Positions 9,160-18,468 of a DNA stretch of 59,253 bases are shown here, one piece after another (position 1 is the first letter of the stretch; every line of letters begins with the position of its first letter). Source of the DNA: Marinibacterium sp. GTDB lineage: Bacteria; Pseudomonadota; Alphaproteobacteria; Rhodobacterales; Rhodobacteraceae. The notes beneath the pieces were generated by a model, which searched no databases, was not told the origin of the DNA, and worked only from the letters and a program-made list of their open reading frames with translations. The stretch is taken from assembly GCA_017643305.1 (NCBI GenBank), contig JAEPNQ010000016.1, positions 1 to 59,253 of the forward strand, written 5' to 3'. Both the position numbers and the translations under genes were made by a program.

Positions 9160-9723
9160 TTACGGATCAATCCAGCCGATGTTTCCATCGTCCCTACGGT
9201 AGACCACGTTCACCACGTCCTTGCCTTCATTGCGAAAAACCAAAACAGGCGCGCCTACCAGTTCCATCTGCATCACAGCTTCGCCGACGGACAAACGCGG
9301 GATGCGCGTCTCCATCTCGGCGACAATGATTGGCTGAAGCGTTTCTGGCTCTGCGTCGTCTGACTGGTCTTCCGAGGCGAGGATATAAGAGGGTGCGTCA
9401 TAGAGTTCAACCGGTTCGCTTCGATCTCTGTGATGGTTCTTCAATCGCCGTTTATAGCGCCTCAATTGTGTTTCCATTTTAGCAGCACAGGAATCGAAGG
9501 CTGCGTAAATCTCCGAATCATGCGCCTTGGCCTGCGCGTTCAGCCCGGTAGACAGATGGACGGTGGCTTCACACACGTATTCATGACCAGACCGGGAAAA
9601 CACCACCTGCGCGTCGGTAGGACGCTCCGCGTATTTTTCGACGGCAGAGCCCAGTTCCTGTTCCACATGTGTCTGCAGAGCGTTGCCAATGTCGATTTGT
9701 TTTCCAGTGATCTGATAGCGCAT
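9160..9723 (-). CDS. hpf: Ribosome hibernation promoting factor, long form
   Basis: Binds the 30S subunit in stationary phase and promotes 100S dimers. At 187 residues it is the long form. The N-terminal RaiA/HPF fold begins MRYQITGKQIDIGNAL and continues through ETQLRRYKRRLKNH. A linker follows, and then the C-terminal dimerisation domain (KTLQP-like ETLQPIIV, LSVGEAVMQMEL, NEGKDVVNVVYRRDDGNIGWIDP). It has its own 242-base upstream gap after lptB and may have its own promoter. ptsN follows, the usual alphaproteobacterial order. Confidence 0.95.
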   Translation of the reverse strand: MRYQITGKQIDIGNALQTHVEQELGSAVEKYAERPTDAQVVFSRSGHEYVCEATVHLSTGLNAQAKAHDSEIYAAFDSCAAKMETQLRRYKRRLKNHHRDRSEPVELYDAPSYILASEDQSDDAEPETLQPIIVAEMETRIPRLSVGEAVMQMELVGAPVLVFRNEGKDVVNVVYRRDDGNIGWIDP

Positions 9724-9759
9724 AAAATGTCTTCTTTCTGCATAGGGCCGGACAACACA

Positions 9760-9780
9760 CAGCCACCAGGGCGGTGGCTG
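9760..9780. other. 8-bp stem-loop between lptB and hpf
   Basis: CAGCCACC and GGTGGCTG pair around a 5-base loop, 37 bases upstream of hpf and downstream of lptB. There is no T run on the minus strand, so it is not a convincing intrinsic terminator. It could be a 5' UTR structure of hpf or a weak terminator after lptB. The rest of this 242-base gap shows nothing I recognise. Confidence 0.35.
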
Positions 9781-9965
9781 CCATGTCAGGGGAGGAAATT
9801 GGCGCTGGCGCTTGATCCTGCACGTTCAGCGCCCGGAAAGGCCGGGTTGAAACGGGCGTGTACAGATCCTGCGCGTGCCATGATTATATTTGAGGCGACA
9901 GCAACCGCTTCTGTCAATCCAAACCACCGCTTTACAGACACTTCATATTCCCGAAGCCTGAAAAG

Positions 9966-10724
9966 TCAGTAAATGCGGAAACTGTCCCCGAGATAAACAC
10001 GCCGCACGTTTTCGTTTGCCACAACATCCTGCGGCGTGCCCGACATCAGCACCTGACCATCGTGCAGGATGTAAGCCCGGTCGATGATCTCCAGCGTTTC
10101 GCGTACATTGTGGTCGGTAATCAGCACACCAATGCCGCGTTTCTTCAAATCGGCCACCAGATGTCGGATATCGCCCACCGAAATTGGGTCTACCCCAGCG
10201 AAAGGTTCGTCTAGCAGCAGGTATTTCGGGTTCGCTGCCAGACAGCGAGCAATTTCAACCCGCCGCCGTTCCCCGCCCGACAGCGCCAGAGCAGGTGCGC
10301 GGCGTAGGTGTTCAATTGAGAAATCCGACAGCAATTCTTCCAGCCGTTCACGGCGTTTATGCCGATCACTCGAAGTGATGTCCAACACCGCAGAAATGTT
10401 GTCTTCGACGCTTAGACCCCGGAAAATCGACATTTCCTGAGGCAGATAGCCAATTCCCATGCGCGCCCTACGATACATCGGCAGGGTTGTGGCGTTCTGA
10501 CCGTCAATGGTCACCGTTCCGGCCTCGGGAAAAACCAGACCGGCGATGGCGTAAAATGATGTCGTCTTGCCCGATCCGTTGGGACCTAGCAAAGCCACCA
10601 CTTCTCCACGGTCCAGCTTCAGGGTCACATCCCGGATAACCGTGCGTTTGCGAAAAGATTTGCGAATGCGCTCCACGCGCAGACCGGCTGACCCTTCGGC
10701 GACTTGAAGCTCTGGTGCTGACAT
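9966..10724 (-). CDS. lptB: LPS export ABC transporter ATPase
   Basis: Cytoplasmic ATPase that powers LptFG-dependent lipopolysaccharide extraction from the inner membrane. It has Walker [15 protein letters not shown], the signature [16 protein letters not shown], Walker [14 protein letters not shown] and the switch His in ITDHNV. 252 residues, typical for LptB. The ATG overlaps the TAA of lptA by one base (TAATG), indicating translational coupling. It is the last lpt gene of the rnd-kdsD-lptCAB run. Confidence 0.95.
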   Translation of the reverse strand: MSAPELQVAEGSAGLRVERIRKSFRKRTVIRDVTLKLDRGEVVALLGPNGSGKTTSFYAIAGLVFPEAGTVTIDGQNATTLPMYRRARMGIGYLPQEMSIFRGLSVEDNISAVLDITSSDRHKRRERLEELLSDFSIEHLRRAPALALSGGERRRVEIARCLAANPKYLLLDEPFAGVDPISVGDIRHLVADLKKRGIGVLITDHNVRETLEIIDRAYILHDGQVLMSGTPQDVVANENVRRVYLGDSFRIY

Positions 10725-11212
10725 TATTCGCCCTTCGGGTTCAGGATGGTTTTGACCCGGCCTGACATCTGCGCCGTGCCACCCACCAGATCTACGGTCA
10801 TCCGCTGGGCTGTCAACGCGTTGGTGCCCTGGGTCAGCAGAACGTTACCGGTCATAACGACGACGCCTTCATCGATGGAGTAATCCGCCTGGTCAGCTTC
10901 AGCCGCGTCTTCGCCGCTGACCAGCACGACGCCACCAGTGGCTTCCAGCCGGTCGATCCCGCCTTCTTCTTTGTAAACAACCAGTAGCCGCGGGGCCGAC
11001 AGGCGCATGACGCCCTGACCAACCACGACATTGCCCTGGAATACGGCTTGGCCATTGTCCTGATCGACATCCAGTGTGTCTGCAGTCACCTCAACCGGTG
11101 CATTCGGGTCGGCCTTGACGGTGCCGAAGCCCACCTTGGTCCCCTGCGCAAATGCGTTCGCTGTGCCGGCGACAAAGGCCAAACACAGGACAAGGCTTCT
11201 CAAACTGTGCAC
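10724..11212 (-). CDS. lptA: LPS transport periplasmic protein LptA
   Basis: Periplasmic bridge component of the Lpt machine. GTG start, then a signal peptide (hydrophobic [19 protein letters not shown], cleavage probably after AFA-QG). The OstA-like beta-jellyroll follows, with [26 protein letters not shown] and later [10 protein letters not shown]. 162 residues. It sits between lptC (3 bases away) and lptB (1-base overlap), the conserved order, which supports the assignment better than sequence alone. Confidence 0.92.
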   Translation of the reverse strand: MHSLRSLVLCLAFVAGTANAFAQGTKVGFGTVKADPNAPVEVTADTLDVDQDNGQAVFQGNVVVGQGVMRLSAPRLLVVYKEEGGIDRLEATGGVVLVSGEDAAEADQADYSIDEGVVVMTGNVLLTQGTNALTAQRMTVDLVGGTAQMSGRVKTILNPKGE

Positions 11213-11215
11213 GAG

Positions 11216-11815
11216 TTATCTTTCCAGTTGTTTGGGATCGTATAACAGCCTGACTCCATTTTTGAAAACAATATGCAGGCCCTCGCCGTTGGATTTGGTG
11301 GAAATATGCATGCTTCCAGCGTCCAAATCGCCCAAGGGCCCCTGTGCAGTGATGCGTCCGGGTGACTGTGCGGCAGATTCGTCAAGTTGCGCGGTCAGAA
11401 GCTTGGTCTTGATGATGTACCCGGTAGAGGTGTCGATCACCACCTTATCAAAAAACAAGGCCCGCCCCACGGTATCCTGCAACGTGCCCTTCGGCGCGCG
11501 CATGCGGATGTGTCGCCCGGCCTGATTTTCCAAACGCGCTTCTAGGTTCGAGGCGCGGGCAAGTTTGCCGTTTGTTGGAGGGATGATCCTTTCAGCTGAA
11601 ATGAAAATGTCGTCGCCTTGAAATGATGTCCCGGTAAAAACGGGGGATGTGATTTGTTGGTCGCGTAGGCGATCCGCAATCTCCCGGTCGGCAAAGGGGA
11701 TAGTAGCTTCGGGGTCAACCTTGCGCGACAACAGGAACAGCGTGGACAACAGGCCCAGCGCTGCCAGCGGCAGCAACACTTTCAGAAATGCGACCCAGCG
11801 CGAATACTGGTCCAC
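11216..11815 (-). CDS. lptC: LPS export protein LptC
   Basis: Inner-membrane bitopic protein that passes LPS from LptFG to LptA. A single N-terminal membrane anchor (residues about 9-29, FLKVLLPLAALGLLSTLFLLS) precedes a periplasmic jellyroll with PFADREIADRLRDQQ and FQGDDIFISAERI. 199 residues. The family is poorly conserved, so position directly upstream of lptA and downstream of kdsD carries much of the weight. Confidence 0.88.
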   Translation of the reverse strand: MDQYSRWVAFLKVLLPLAALGLLSTLFLLSRKVDPEATIPFADREIADRLRDQQITSPVFTGTSFQGDDIFISAERIIPPTNGKLARASNLEARLENQAGRHIRMRAPKGTLQDTVGRALFFDKVVIDTSTGYIIKTKLLTAQLDESAAQSPGRITAQGPLGDLDAGSMHISTKSNGEGLHIVFKNGVRLLYDPKQLER

Positions 11816-11827
11816 CGCGCCCTCCGA

Positions 11828-12787
11828 TCAAGCCAGCCCGACCCGCAGGCAGTCATGGATGTGAAGCAGGCCTAGCGCGCTGGGCCCGGCGTCCGGGTCC
11901 AGCACGAACAGACAGGTGATTTTGCGCCGGTTCATGATTTCCACGGCTTCTTCGGCCAACGCACCAGGGGTAATCGTCTGCGGCGTCTGCGTCATTACCT
12001 CGGCAGCGGTCAGGTCCAGCAACCCCTGCATATGCCGCCGCAGGTCACCATCGGTGATTATCCCCGCAAAGCCCCCATTCGCGTCCTGCACGCCGACAAC
12101 TCCAAAGCCCTTGCTGCTGATTTCCAGCAAAGTATCCGCCATCGGCGCATCCCGTAGCACTATGGGCATCGCGGCCCCGGAGTGCATCAGGTCCTCAACC
12201 TTGCTCAGCCGCGCGCCCAGCTTTCCGCCGGGGTGGAATTCTCGGAAATGTTCGGGGGTGAACTGCCGGTGTTCCATCAGCGCAATCGCCAACGCATCGC
12301 CCAACGCCAGTGTCATAGTGGTGGAAGATGTTGGCACGATATCCACGCCACAGGCCTCGGGCGCCTTGGGCAGAACCAGCGCGATGTCGGATTGCTTCAG
12401 TAGGGTCGAGTCCCTGCGGCTGGCCACCCCGATCAGCGGAATGCGAAACCGCCGTGTGTAGGCCACCAGGTCTGAAAGTTCCGGCGTTTCACCAGAATTG
12501 GACAATACCAGCGCGACGTCGCCCTGCGCCATCATCCCCAGATCACCATGGCTTGCCTCAGCTGGGTGCACGAAATGCGCCGGTGTCCCGGTGCTGGCCA
12601 ATGTCGCGGCAATCTTGCGCGCGATATGCCCGGATTTACCCATGCCGCTGACAATCACCCGGCCGCTGGACTGTAGGATCAAATCCACCGCACCAGCAAA
12701 GCTGTCGTCCAACGACGCTTCCAATGTCGCCAGTGCATCGGCCTCGGTCCGGATGACCCGGCGTGCGATATTGACGAAACTGGTCAT
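11828..12787 (-). CDS. kdsD: Arabinose 5-phosphate isomerase (KpsF/GutQ type)
   Basis: Converts ribulose 5-phosphate to arabinose 5-phosphate, the first committed step to KDO for lipopolysaccharide. An N-terminal SIS domain has GMGKSGHIARKIAATLASTGTPAHFVHPAEASHGDLGM-type residues spanning about 55-95, and two CBS domains follow from about residue 205. The start is ATG 12787, which overlaps the rnd stop (ATGA) and gives the usual 319 residues. A longer frame from 12862 would run back into rnd and has no family similarity. It is co-transcribed with the lpt genes it serves. Confidence 0.93.
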   Translation of the reverse strand: MTSFVNIARRVIRTEADALATLEASLDDSFAGAVDLILQSSGRVIVSGMGKSGHIARKIAATLASTGTPAHFVHPAEASHGDLGMMAQGDVALVLSNSGETPELSDLVAYTRRFRIPLIGVASRRDSTLLKQSDIALVLPKAPEACGVDIVPTSSTTMTLALGDALAIALMEHRQFTPEHFREFHPGGKLGARLSKVEDLMHSGAAMPIVLRDAPMADTLLEISSKGFGVVGVQDANGGFAGIITDGDLRRHMQGLLDLTAAEVMTQTPQTITPGALAEEAVEIMNRRKITCLFVLDPDAGPSALGLLHIHDCLRVGLA

Positions 12788-13398
12788 GAATGCGCGAAGA
12801 TATCGATTTCCGGCCAGCCAGCCAGATCCAGCTTGGCCCGGGTTGGAAGAAATTCGAAACATGCCTGCGCCAGCTCGGTTCGCCCTTCGCGTGCCAGTCT
12901 CTGGTCAAGCTTTTCGCGCATCTGGTGCAGATACAGAACATCGGATGCGGCATAATCCAGCTGCGCATTGGTCAGCGTTTCCGCGCCCCAATCGCTCATC
13001 TGCTGCTGTTTTGAAATGTCGATGCCCAGTAGTTCCTGAGTCAGGTTCTTCAGCCCATGGCGGTCTGTATAGGTGCGAACCAGACGGCTGGCGATCTTGG
13101 TGCAATAGACCGGTGCCGCCAGCGCGCTAAAGGCGTGATACATCGCGGCAATATCGAACCGCCCGAAATGAAACAGCTTCAAAACATTTGGATCCTTCAG
13201 CATCGTGCACAGGTTCGGGGCCTCAGTCTGGCCGATGGCCACCTGCACGATATGCGCATCGCCATCTCCACCCGACATTTGCACCACGCACAGCCGGTCG
13301 CGATGGGGGTTTAGCCCCATGGTTTCACAGTCAATTGCAACGATTGGGCCGAGGTCCAACCCGTTGGGCAAATCGTTCTGATACAGATGGCTGGCCAT
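12784..13398 (-). CDS. rnd: RNase D-like 3'-5' exonuclease, short form
   Basis: A DEDD-family exonuclease. The motifs are visible in order: IVAIDCETMGLNP (Exo I), FHFGRFDIAAMYH (Exo II) and LDYAASDVLYLHQM (Exo III, D/Y type). At 204 residues it lacks the HRDC domains of E. coli RNase D, as is common for this alphaproteobacterial protein. It probably trims the 3' ends of structured RNAs. It leads the kdsD-lptCAB run with a 4-base overlap to kdsD, a conserved linkage whose reason is unclear. Confidence 0.92.
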   Translation of the reverse strand: MASHLYQNDLPNGLDLGPIVAIDCETMGLNPHRDRLCVVQMSGGDGDAHIVQVAIGQTEAPNLCTMLKDPNVLKLFHFGRFDIAAMYHAFSALAAPVYCTKIASRLVRTYTDRHGLKNLTQELLGIDISKQQQMSDWGAETLTNAQLDYAASDVLYLHQMREKLDQRLAREGRTELAQACFEFLPTRAKLDLAGWPEIDIFAHS

Positions 13399-13455
13399 AC
13401 GCGCCCCCGAAAACAGCTTTATGCCGCCCTACCTATGCCGGGTGGCGCGCAAATT

Positions 13456-14349
13456 CTAGGCACGTTTCCGGCGACGCTCCCGCCAGATGACCATAAGTCC
13501 GCCGATAATGATCAGGATCGCACCGGGAAACAGGTCGGCCCACGGCGCTTCGTCGAAGAATACCCAGCCCAGGAAAAACGCAATCGGGATGCCAAAATAG
13601 GAAAATGGGGCCAGGTTGCTTTGCTCGGTCATCCGGTAGGACACGATCAGCGCCAACACCGCGAATCCGCCAAACCCGCCCATGGCAACGATCCACAAAA
13701 TATCGGTCGCTTTGGCCAGTGGCGAAAACCCACCGAGGGCCAGCGCCAGAGCCAGGGCCGCGAATACTGCGCAGACAGCGGAATAGAGGTTGATCAGCGG
13801 TGTCGGTACATCTTCATCCACCAGCCGTGACAATACCCCGCTCAGTGCATAACAGAACCCGGCCCCAACCGGTGCCAGAGCCGCCAGGCTGAACACCTCC
13901 GATCCTGGACGCATGATCCAGATCACTCCGCAAAACCCGACCAGAACAGCCGACCAACGCATCCAACCAACCCGTTCGCCCAGCAACGGCACCGCCATTG
14001 CCGTCATAAAAATCGCGTTGGAATAGGAAAGCGTGGAGGCCGTTGCAAACGCCATTTGGCTGAGTGAAAAGTAGAAAAGCAGCTGTGCGGTCGCCACGAC
14101 GACCCCTCGGAACAGTCCCAACTTCCATTGCCGCATTGCAAGTGGCCGACCGCGGCTTTGCCAGTCTCGCGACCACCACAACACCAGTATGCTGGGTACC
14201 AAACCAAAGATGTTGCGATACGCGCTCAGTTCCGCTGCTGAGTAATATGGCGACAGATGCTTGATGATCAGACCCATGAAATCGAACAGGGTCAAGGCCA
14301 GCAGCGACAACAGGATCGCCCGTGTCGCGCTGCCCGACCGATCAACCAT
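13456..14349 (-). CDS. EamA/DMT-family permease
   Basis: 297 residues with about ten predicted membrane helices in two EamA repeats (roughly residues 10-140 and 150-290), ending in a basic cytoplasmic tail RERRRKRA. It is a member of the drug/metabolite transporter superfamily; members export amino acids, nucleobases or similar small molecules. The substrate cannot be read from sequence. It overlaps the preceding aldehyde dehydrogenase by 8 bases, so it is translated from the same message and might export a product or by-product of that pathway. Confidence 0.85.
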   Translation of the reverse strand: MVDRSGSATRAILLSLLALTLFDFMGLIIKHLSPYYSAAELSAYRNIFGLVPSILVLWWSRDWQSRGRPLAMRQWKLGLFRGVVVATAQLLFYFSLSQMAFATASTLSYSNAIFMTAMAVPLLGERVGWMRWSAVLVGFCGVIWIMRPGSEVFSLAALAPVGAGFCYALSGVLSRLVDEDVPTPLINLYSAVCAVFAALALALALGGFSPLAKATDILWIVAMGGFGGFAVLALIVSYRMTEQSNLAPFSYFGIPIAFFLGWVFFDEAPWADLFPGAILIIIGGLMVIWRERRRKRA

Positions 14350-15805
14350 GGAATGCTGCGACGGTTTTCAGGGACGAAAAGCCATATAGCGCCTCAAACC
14401 CCTTTTCGCGGCCATGGCCTGACTTTCCAATGCCGCCAAACGGCAGTTCCACCCCGCCGCCTGCGCCATAATTATTGATGAACACCTGCCCGGAATGCAG
14501 CGCGCGGGCCAGCCGCATCTGCCGCGCTCCGTCACGTGTCCAGACCGAAGCAACCAGCCCGTAATCCGTGCCATTGGCGATGCGCAGTGCATCCTCTTCG
14601 GTATCAAACGGGATCATCACCTGCACAGGTCCGAAAATCTCATCGCGTGCCAGCAAATGGTCTGGCGCAACATCGGCAAATAGCGTTGGTTTTACATAAG
14701 CACCCGTCTCCGGCGCGTGATCAGCCAGAATGCCTTGCGCGGCGATTTGCAAATCCGCGCCTTTCGACAGGAAGCCACTCACAATCTCCTTCTGTCGCGC
14801 GGAAATCAGCGGCCCAAGGCGCAGGTCGTCCATCGCCGGGCCAACAGTCAGACTGGCATACGCGTCGGCCATCTGGTCGCGCACCTGATTGTAGACGCTC
14901 CGCTGCACCAGGATGCGGGAGGAGGCAGAACAGGTTTGCCCGGCATTTTGAATGCCTGCGTTCACCAGAAAGGGCAGCGCGGCGTCCAGATCCGCATCTT
15001 CAAACACCAGTTGCGGGGATTTGCCACCCAGCTCCAATGTCACTGGCACCACGTTTCGTGCAGCCGCCGCCTGCACCAGCGCCCCGGTTGCAACCGACCC
15101 TGTAAAGCTGACATGCTGGATGCCGGGATGCCCCGACAGGGCTGCGCCCGCCTCTGCCCCCAGCCCGGGCACGACGTTCAGCGCGCCATCTGGCAGTCCG
15201 GCTTCTTGCGCAAGATGGGCAAAGGCCAGCGCGGTCAGGCACGCCTCTTCCGCTGGTTTCAGGACACAGGCATTGCCCATGGCCAACGCGGCCCCAACAG
15301 ACCGCCCGATGATCTGCATGGGGTAGTTCCATGGCACGATATGTCCTGTCACACCATGAGGCTCGCGCAGCGTGTAAACCGTGTAGCCATCCAGATAGGG
15401 GATGGTTTCACCCATCACCTTGTCTGCCGCCCCACCGTAGAATTCGCAATACCGCGCCAGCGCCACCGCATCTGCGCGCGCCTGGGTCAATGGCTTGCCC
15501 ACATCAGCAGCTTCCAGCGCGGCCAGGTCATCCACCCGTTCGCTCACCAATTGCCCCAGCCGGGTCAGGATACGGCCACGCTCCAGCGCGGTCATCTGGC
15601 CCCACTCCCCCGCCCGGGCTGCCTGTGCCGCGGCTACGGCTGCGTCAACATCCTCGGCCTTCCCGCGCGCTATCTCGCAGATCGCGCTGCCATCCGATGG
15701 GTTCACCAACGCCAGCGTTTCATCGCCCTGCGCGGGGACCCAGGCTCCACCGATCAGGCACAAGGACGGGTCGAACCAGGGTTGGGCAGAATTGAGTACA
15801 GTCAT
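14342..15805 (-). CDS. NAD(P)-dependent aldehyde dehydrogenase
   Basis: Oxidises an aldehyde to a carboxylate. The 487-residue protein has the full ALDH set: HIVPWNYPM, the catalytic Glu in VTLELGGKSPQL, the catalytic Cys in NAGQTCSASSRI, and DEIFGPVQ. It resembles betaine- or gamma-aminobutyraldehyde-type enzymes, but the aldehyde is not determinable. ATG 15805 is chosen: GAAGGA lies nine bases upstream and it overlaps the stop of a 57-codon ORF (ATGA). The frame open to 15895 runs through that ORF and is not needed. Context: downstream of a peptide-type ABC importer. Confidence 0.9.
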   Translation of the reverse strand: MTVLNSAQPWFDPSLCLIGGAWVPAQGDETLALVNPSDGSAICEIARGKAEDVDAAVAAAQAARAGEWGQMTALERGRILTRLGQLVSERVDDLAALEAADVGKPLTQARADAVALARYCEFYGGAADKVMGETIPYLDGYTVYTLREPHGVTGHIVPWNYPMQIIGRSVGAALAMGNACVLKPAEEACLTALAFAHLAQEAGLPDGALNVVPGLGAEAGAALSGHPGIQHVSFTGSVATGALVQAAAARNVVPVTLELGGKSPQLVFEDADLDAALPFLVNAGIQNAGQTCSASSRILVQRSVYNQVRDQMADAYASLTVGPAMDDLRLGPLISARQKEIVSGFLSKGADLQIAAQGILADHAPETGAYVKPTLFADVAPDHLLARDEIFGPVQVMIPFDTEEDALRIANGTDYGLVASVWTRDGARQMRLARALHSGQVFINNYGAGGGVELPFGGIGKSGHGREKGFEALYGFSSLKTVAAFHG

Positions 15806-15975
15806 AGGACGATTCCTTCGATAAGGTTCTGTATCAGCGCAAAAAGCCGTTCTGGCACGTCTATATCCGGCATAAACGTCGCGTCTGCGAAACAATGCGC
15901 GGTCACCGGCGCTATGGTCAGATGGTGCACGATATCCTCGCCAAAAAGGTCAACGTTGTTGATACTAAGCTTCAT
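15802..15975 (-). CDS. Small unrecognised protein (57 residues)
   Basis: A short frame with strong translation signals: GGGAG about seven bases before ATG 15975, and a stop that overlaps the ATG of the aldehyde dehydrogenase by 4 bases. The protein begins MKLSINNVDLFGEDIV and ends IQNLIEGIVL. It has no membrane segment, signal peptide or metal-binding cluster that I can see. It might be a real small protein, a coupling ORF or the remnant of a larger gene. It lies 85 bases after the ABC ATPase gene. I do not recognise the family. Confidence 0.55.
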   Translation of the reverse strand: MKLSINNVDLFGEDIVHHLTIAPVTAHCFADATFMPDIDVPERLFALIQNLIEGIVL

Positions 15976-16060
15976 TGCCAACTCCCTGCCTCTTGCTGGT
16001 CCAAAAATTTATGAACCAACCACGTCTGGCAATTCAGCCAGTTTAAAGAGACGCTTTGGA

Positions 16061-17656
16061 TCACCCAACAACACCCAGTTCCGGCAGTACTGGCGCAGCA
16101 GCGATCAGTTTGCGTGTATAAGGGTGCTTTGGGTTGGCAAAGACCTGTTCGGTCACGCCTTCTTCCACAACCTCACCAGATTGCATTACGATCACCCGGT
16201 CCGTGACCGTGCGCACCACGCTCAGATCATGGCTGATGAACAGATAGGTCAGGCTGTAGGCTCGACACAGATCGGCGAGCAGGTCCAGCACCTGCGCCCG
16301 CACGGAGACGTCCAGTGCGGACACGGCTTCGTCAAACAGGATCAGCTCTGGCCGGATGATCAGCGCGCGGGCAATCGCGATCCGCTGCCTCTGCCCGCCA
16401 GAAAATTCGTGCACGTATTTCTGAGCATCATCAGGCGAAAGCCCTACAGCCGTTAGTGCTTCGGCCACTGCGTCCTGCCGCGCCGCGCCCCGTGGCGGGT
16501 TATCCAACAAATGGAACGATTCGGTGATTAACCGTTCCACCTTGTGGCGTGGGTTGAATGATCCAAACGGGTCCTGAAACACCACCTGCATCTTGCGGCG
16601 CACGCTCAGGTTCGGGCTCTGCCCGCTGAACACGGGCTCACCATCTAGCCGGATATGCCCGCCTTGCACATCCTCAAGCCCCAGAATGGCGCGGGTCAGG
16701 GTGGATTTCCCACAACCGCTTTCGCCCACCAGCCCCACACGTTCGCCCCGGTTGATCACAAGGCTCACGTGATTGACTGCCCGGAAATACTCCGGCCTGC
16801 TAAACAGTCTGGTCCGGGGCAGGCGGTATTCACGGACCACGTTGGCCACGTCCAGCAATGGCGCGGGCGGTGGCGGCGCAGGCAGGACAACCTTGTGGCC
16901 TGACGCCTGAAAAAGCATCTTGGTATAAGGATGCTGCATATTGGTCAGAAGGTCGCCGGTTGACCCCTGTTCCACAACCTCGCCATGCCGCATCACGGTG
17001 ATCCGATCGGCCATTTCCGCAACCACTGCCAGGTCATGGGTAATCATCAACATGCCCATGCCAAATTCCCTTACCAGCCCTGTCAGAAGCTCCAGGATCT
17101 GCGCCTGTGTCGTCACATCAAGGGCTGTTGTCGGTTCATCCGCGATCAGCAGCTTGGGTCGCAACGCAATGGCCATGGCGATGACCACACGCTGCCTTTG
17201 CCCGCCGCTCAGCTCATGGGGATAGCGGGTCAACGGGAACCGGTTTTCGGGCAGGCCGACCCGCGCCAGCACTTCCCGCGCACGGTCCATGGCGGCGGCG
17301 CGATCCATGGCGCCATGCAACAGGATCGTTTCCGCCACCTGATCCCCAATCGTCTTGACCGGGTTCAGCGCCGTCATGGGTTCCTGAAACACCATGCCCA
17401 CGTCATTGCCGCGCAACGCGCACATCCGGTCTTCGCCCGCGGCCAGGATGTCTTCGTCGCTCAGGTGGATTTGTCCCGCAATCTCTGCCCCCTGCGGCAG
17501 CAACTGCATCACCGCCAGCGCGGTCATGGATTTACCTGACCCGCTTTCTCCGGTTACGGCCACGATCTCCCCTGGCGCAATCGCCAGTTCCACATCACGC
17601 AGGATCGGTATGCCGTGGATCGACAGGGTCAGGTTCTTGATTGACAAGAGGCTCAT
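16061..17656 (-). CDS. Dipeptide/oligopeptide ABC ATPase, DppD-DppF fusion
   Basis: One polypeptide of 531 residues carries two complete ABC ATPase domains, equivalent to DppD plus DppF. The first has Walker A VTGESGSGKSMTAL, signature LSGGQRQRVVIAMAIA and Walker B LLIADEPTTALD. The second has VGESGCGKSTLTRA, FSGGQRQRIAIARAL and LILFDEAVSALD. It energises the permease pair encoded just upstream, with 4-base overlaps throughout. The likely substrate class is peptides or peptide-like compounds; the exact ligand is unknown. Its binding protein is probably the one at 22080-23561, now separated by inserted genes. Confidence 0.92.
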   Translation of the reverse strand: MSLLSIKNLTLSIHGIPILRDVELAIAPGEIVAVTGESGSGKSMTALAVMQLLPQGAEIAGQIHLSDEDILAAGEDRMCALRGNDVGMVFQEPMTALNPVKTIGDQVAETILLHGAMDRAAAMDRAREVLARVGLPENRFPLTRYPHELSGGQRQRVVIAMAIALRPKLLIADEPTTALDVTTQAQILELLTGLVREFGMGMLMITHDLAVVAEMADRITVMRHGEVVEQGSTGDLLTNMQHPYTKMLFQASGHKVVLPAPPPPAPLLDVANVVREYRLPRTRLFSRPEYFRAVNHVSLVINRGERVGLVGESGCGKSTLTRAILGLEDVQGGHIRLDGEPVFSGQSPNLSVRRKMQVVFQDPFGSFNPRHKVERLITESFHLLDNPPRGAARQDAVAEALTAVGLSPDDAQKYVHEFSGGQRQRIAIARALIIRPELILFDEAVSALDVSVRAQVLDLLADLCRAYSLTYLFISHDLSVVRTVTDRVIVMQSGEVVEEGVTEQVFANPKHPYTRKLIAAAPVLPELGVVG

Positions 17657-18468
17657 GACCGGGCCATCCGAAGGCGCGGATCCAACCAGTCCCGCAGCCC
17701 GTCGCCAAACAGGTTCAGCCCCAAAACGATCAGGATGATCGCCAGACCGGGGAAAATCGCCAGATGAGGAGCAAGTATTACCAGCGTCTGCGCATCGGCC
17801 AGCATCCGGCCCAACGACGGCACCGGCGGCTGCACCCCAAGCCCCACAAAGGACAACGCAGCTTCCACCTGGATCCCCAGTGCGAACTGGATCGTCCCTT
17901 GCACGATCAAAAGGTTCACGATATTGGGCAGGATATGTTCAAAACTGATGCGGATAGACGATTTGCCAGCCACCCGCGCGGCCATGATAAATTCGCGTTC
18001 CCACAAGCTCAACGCGCCACCCCGCACGGTCCTGGCAAAGACGGGGATGTTGAAAATGCCAAATGCGATGATTGCGTTCAGTGCAGACGGTCCAAACACC
18101 GCCGTGATCAGGATGGCCATTGCCAGCAGCGGAAAGGCGAAGACCACATCATTGCCGCGCATGATCAGTTCGTCCAGCCAGCTGCCCTTGCGTGCAGCGG
18201 CCAGCAACCCCAGCGGAATGCCAAAGGCCAGCCCGATGGCAACTGCCAGCAGAGCCACACCCAGCGACGTTCGCGCGCCCGCCATGATCATGCTCAGAAT
18301 ATCGCGACCGAAATGGTCCGTGCCTAGAAGGTTCTGCGCATCTGGCGTTTGCAGCTTGTTCGGTATGTCCAGCAGCGCGACGTCATAGGGTGTCCAGACC
18401 AGCGACAACAGCGCCCCGGAAATCATCAGCGCGCTCAGCCCGCCCCCAAGGATCATGTTGCGGTTCAT
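17653..18468 (-). CDS. Dipeptide-type ABC permease, DppC-like
   Basis: Inner-membrane permease of 271 residues with about six helices. The typical EAA-like loop to the ATPase is seen in EFIMAARVAGKSSIRISFEHILPNI. The N-terminus carries LLGTDHFGRDILSMIMAGARTSLGVA, a DppC hallmark. It overlaps both neighbours by 4 bases, forming a heterodimer with the DppB-like protein in one operon. Confidence 0.92.
   Translation of the reverse strand: MNRNMILGGGLSALMISGALLSLVWTPYDVALLDIPNKLQTPDAQNLLGTDHFGRDILSMIMAGARTSLGVALLAVAIGLAFGIPLGLLAAARKGSWLDELIMRGNDVVFAFPLLAMAILITAVFGPSALNAIIAFGIFNIPVFARTVRGGALSLWEREFIMAARVAGKSSIRISFEHILPNIVNLLIVQGTIQFALGIQVEAALSFVGLGVQPPVPSLGRMLADAQTLVILAPHLAIFPGLAIILIVLGLNLFGDGLRDWLDPRLRMARS

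Noticed and set aside
14717-16456. 579-codon plus-strand open frame
   Set aside because: Antisense to the aldehyde dehydrogenase and ABC ATPase, which have full motif sets. Composition is a GC-rich antisense shadow. The same applies to long antisense frames at 6521-7840, 22017-23564, 55620-56840 and 57783-59042.
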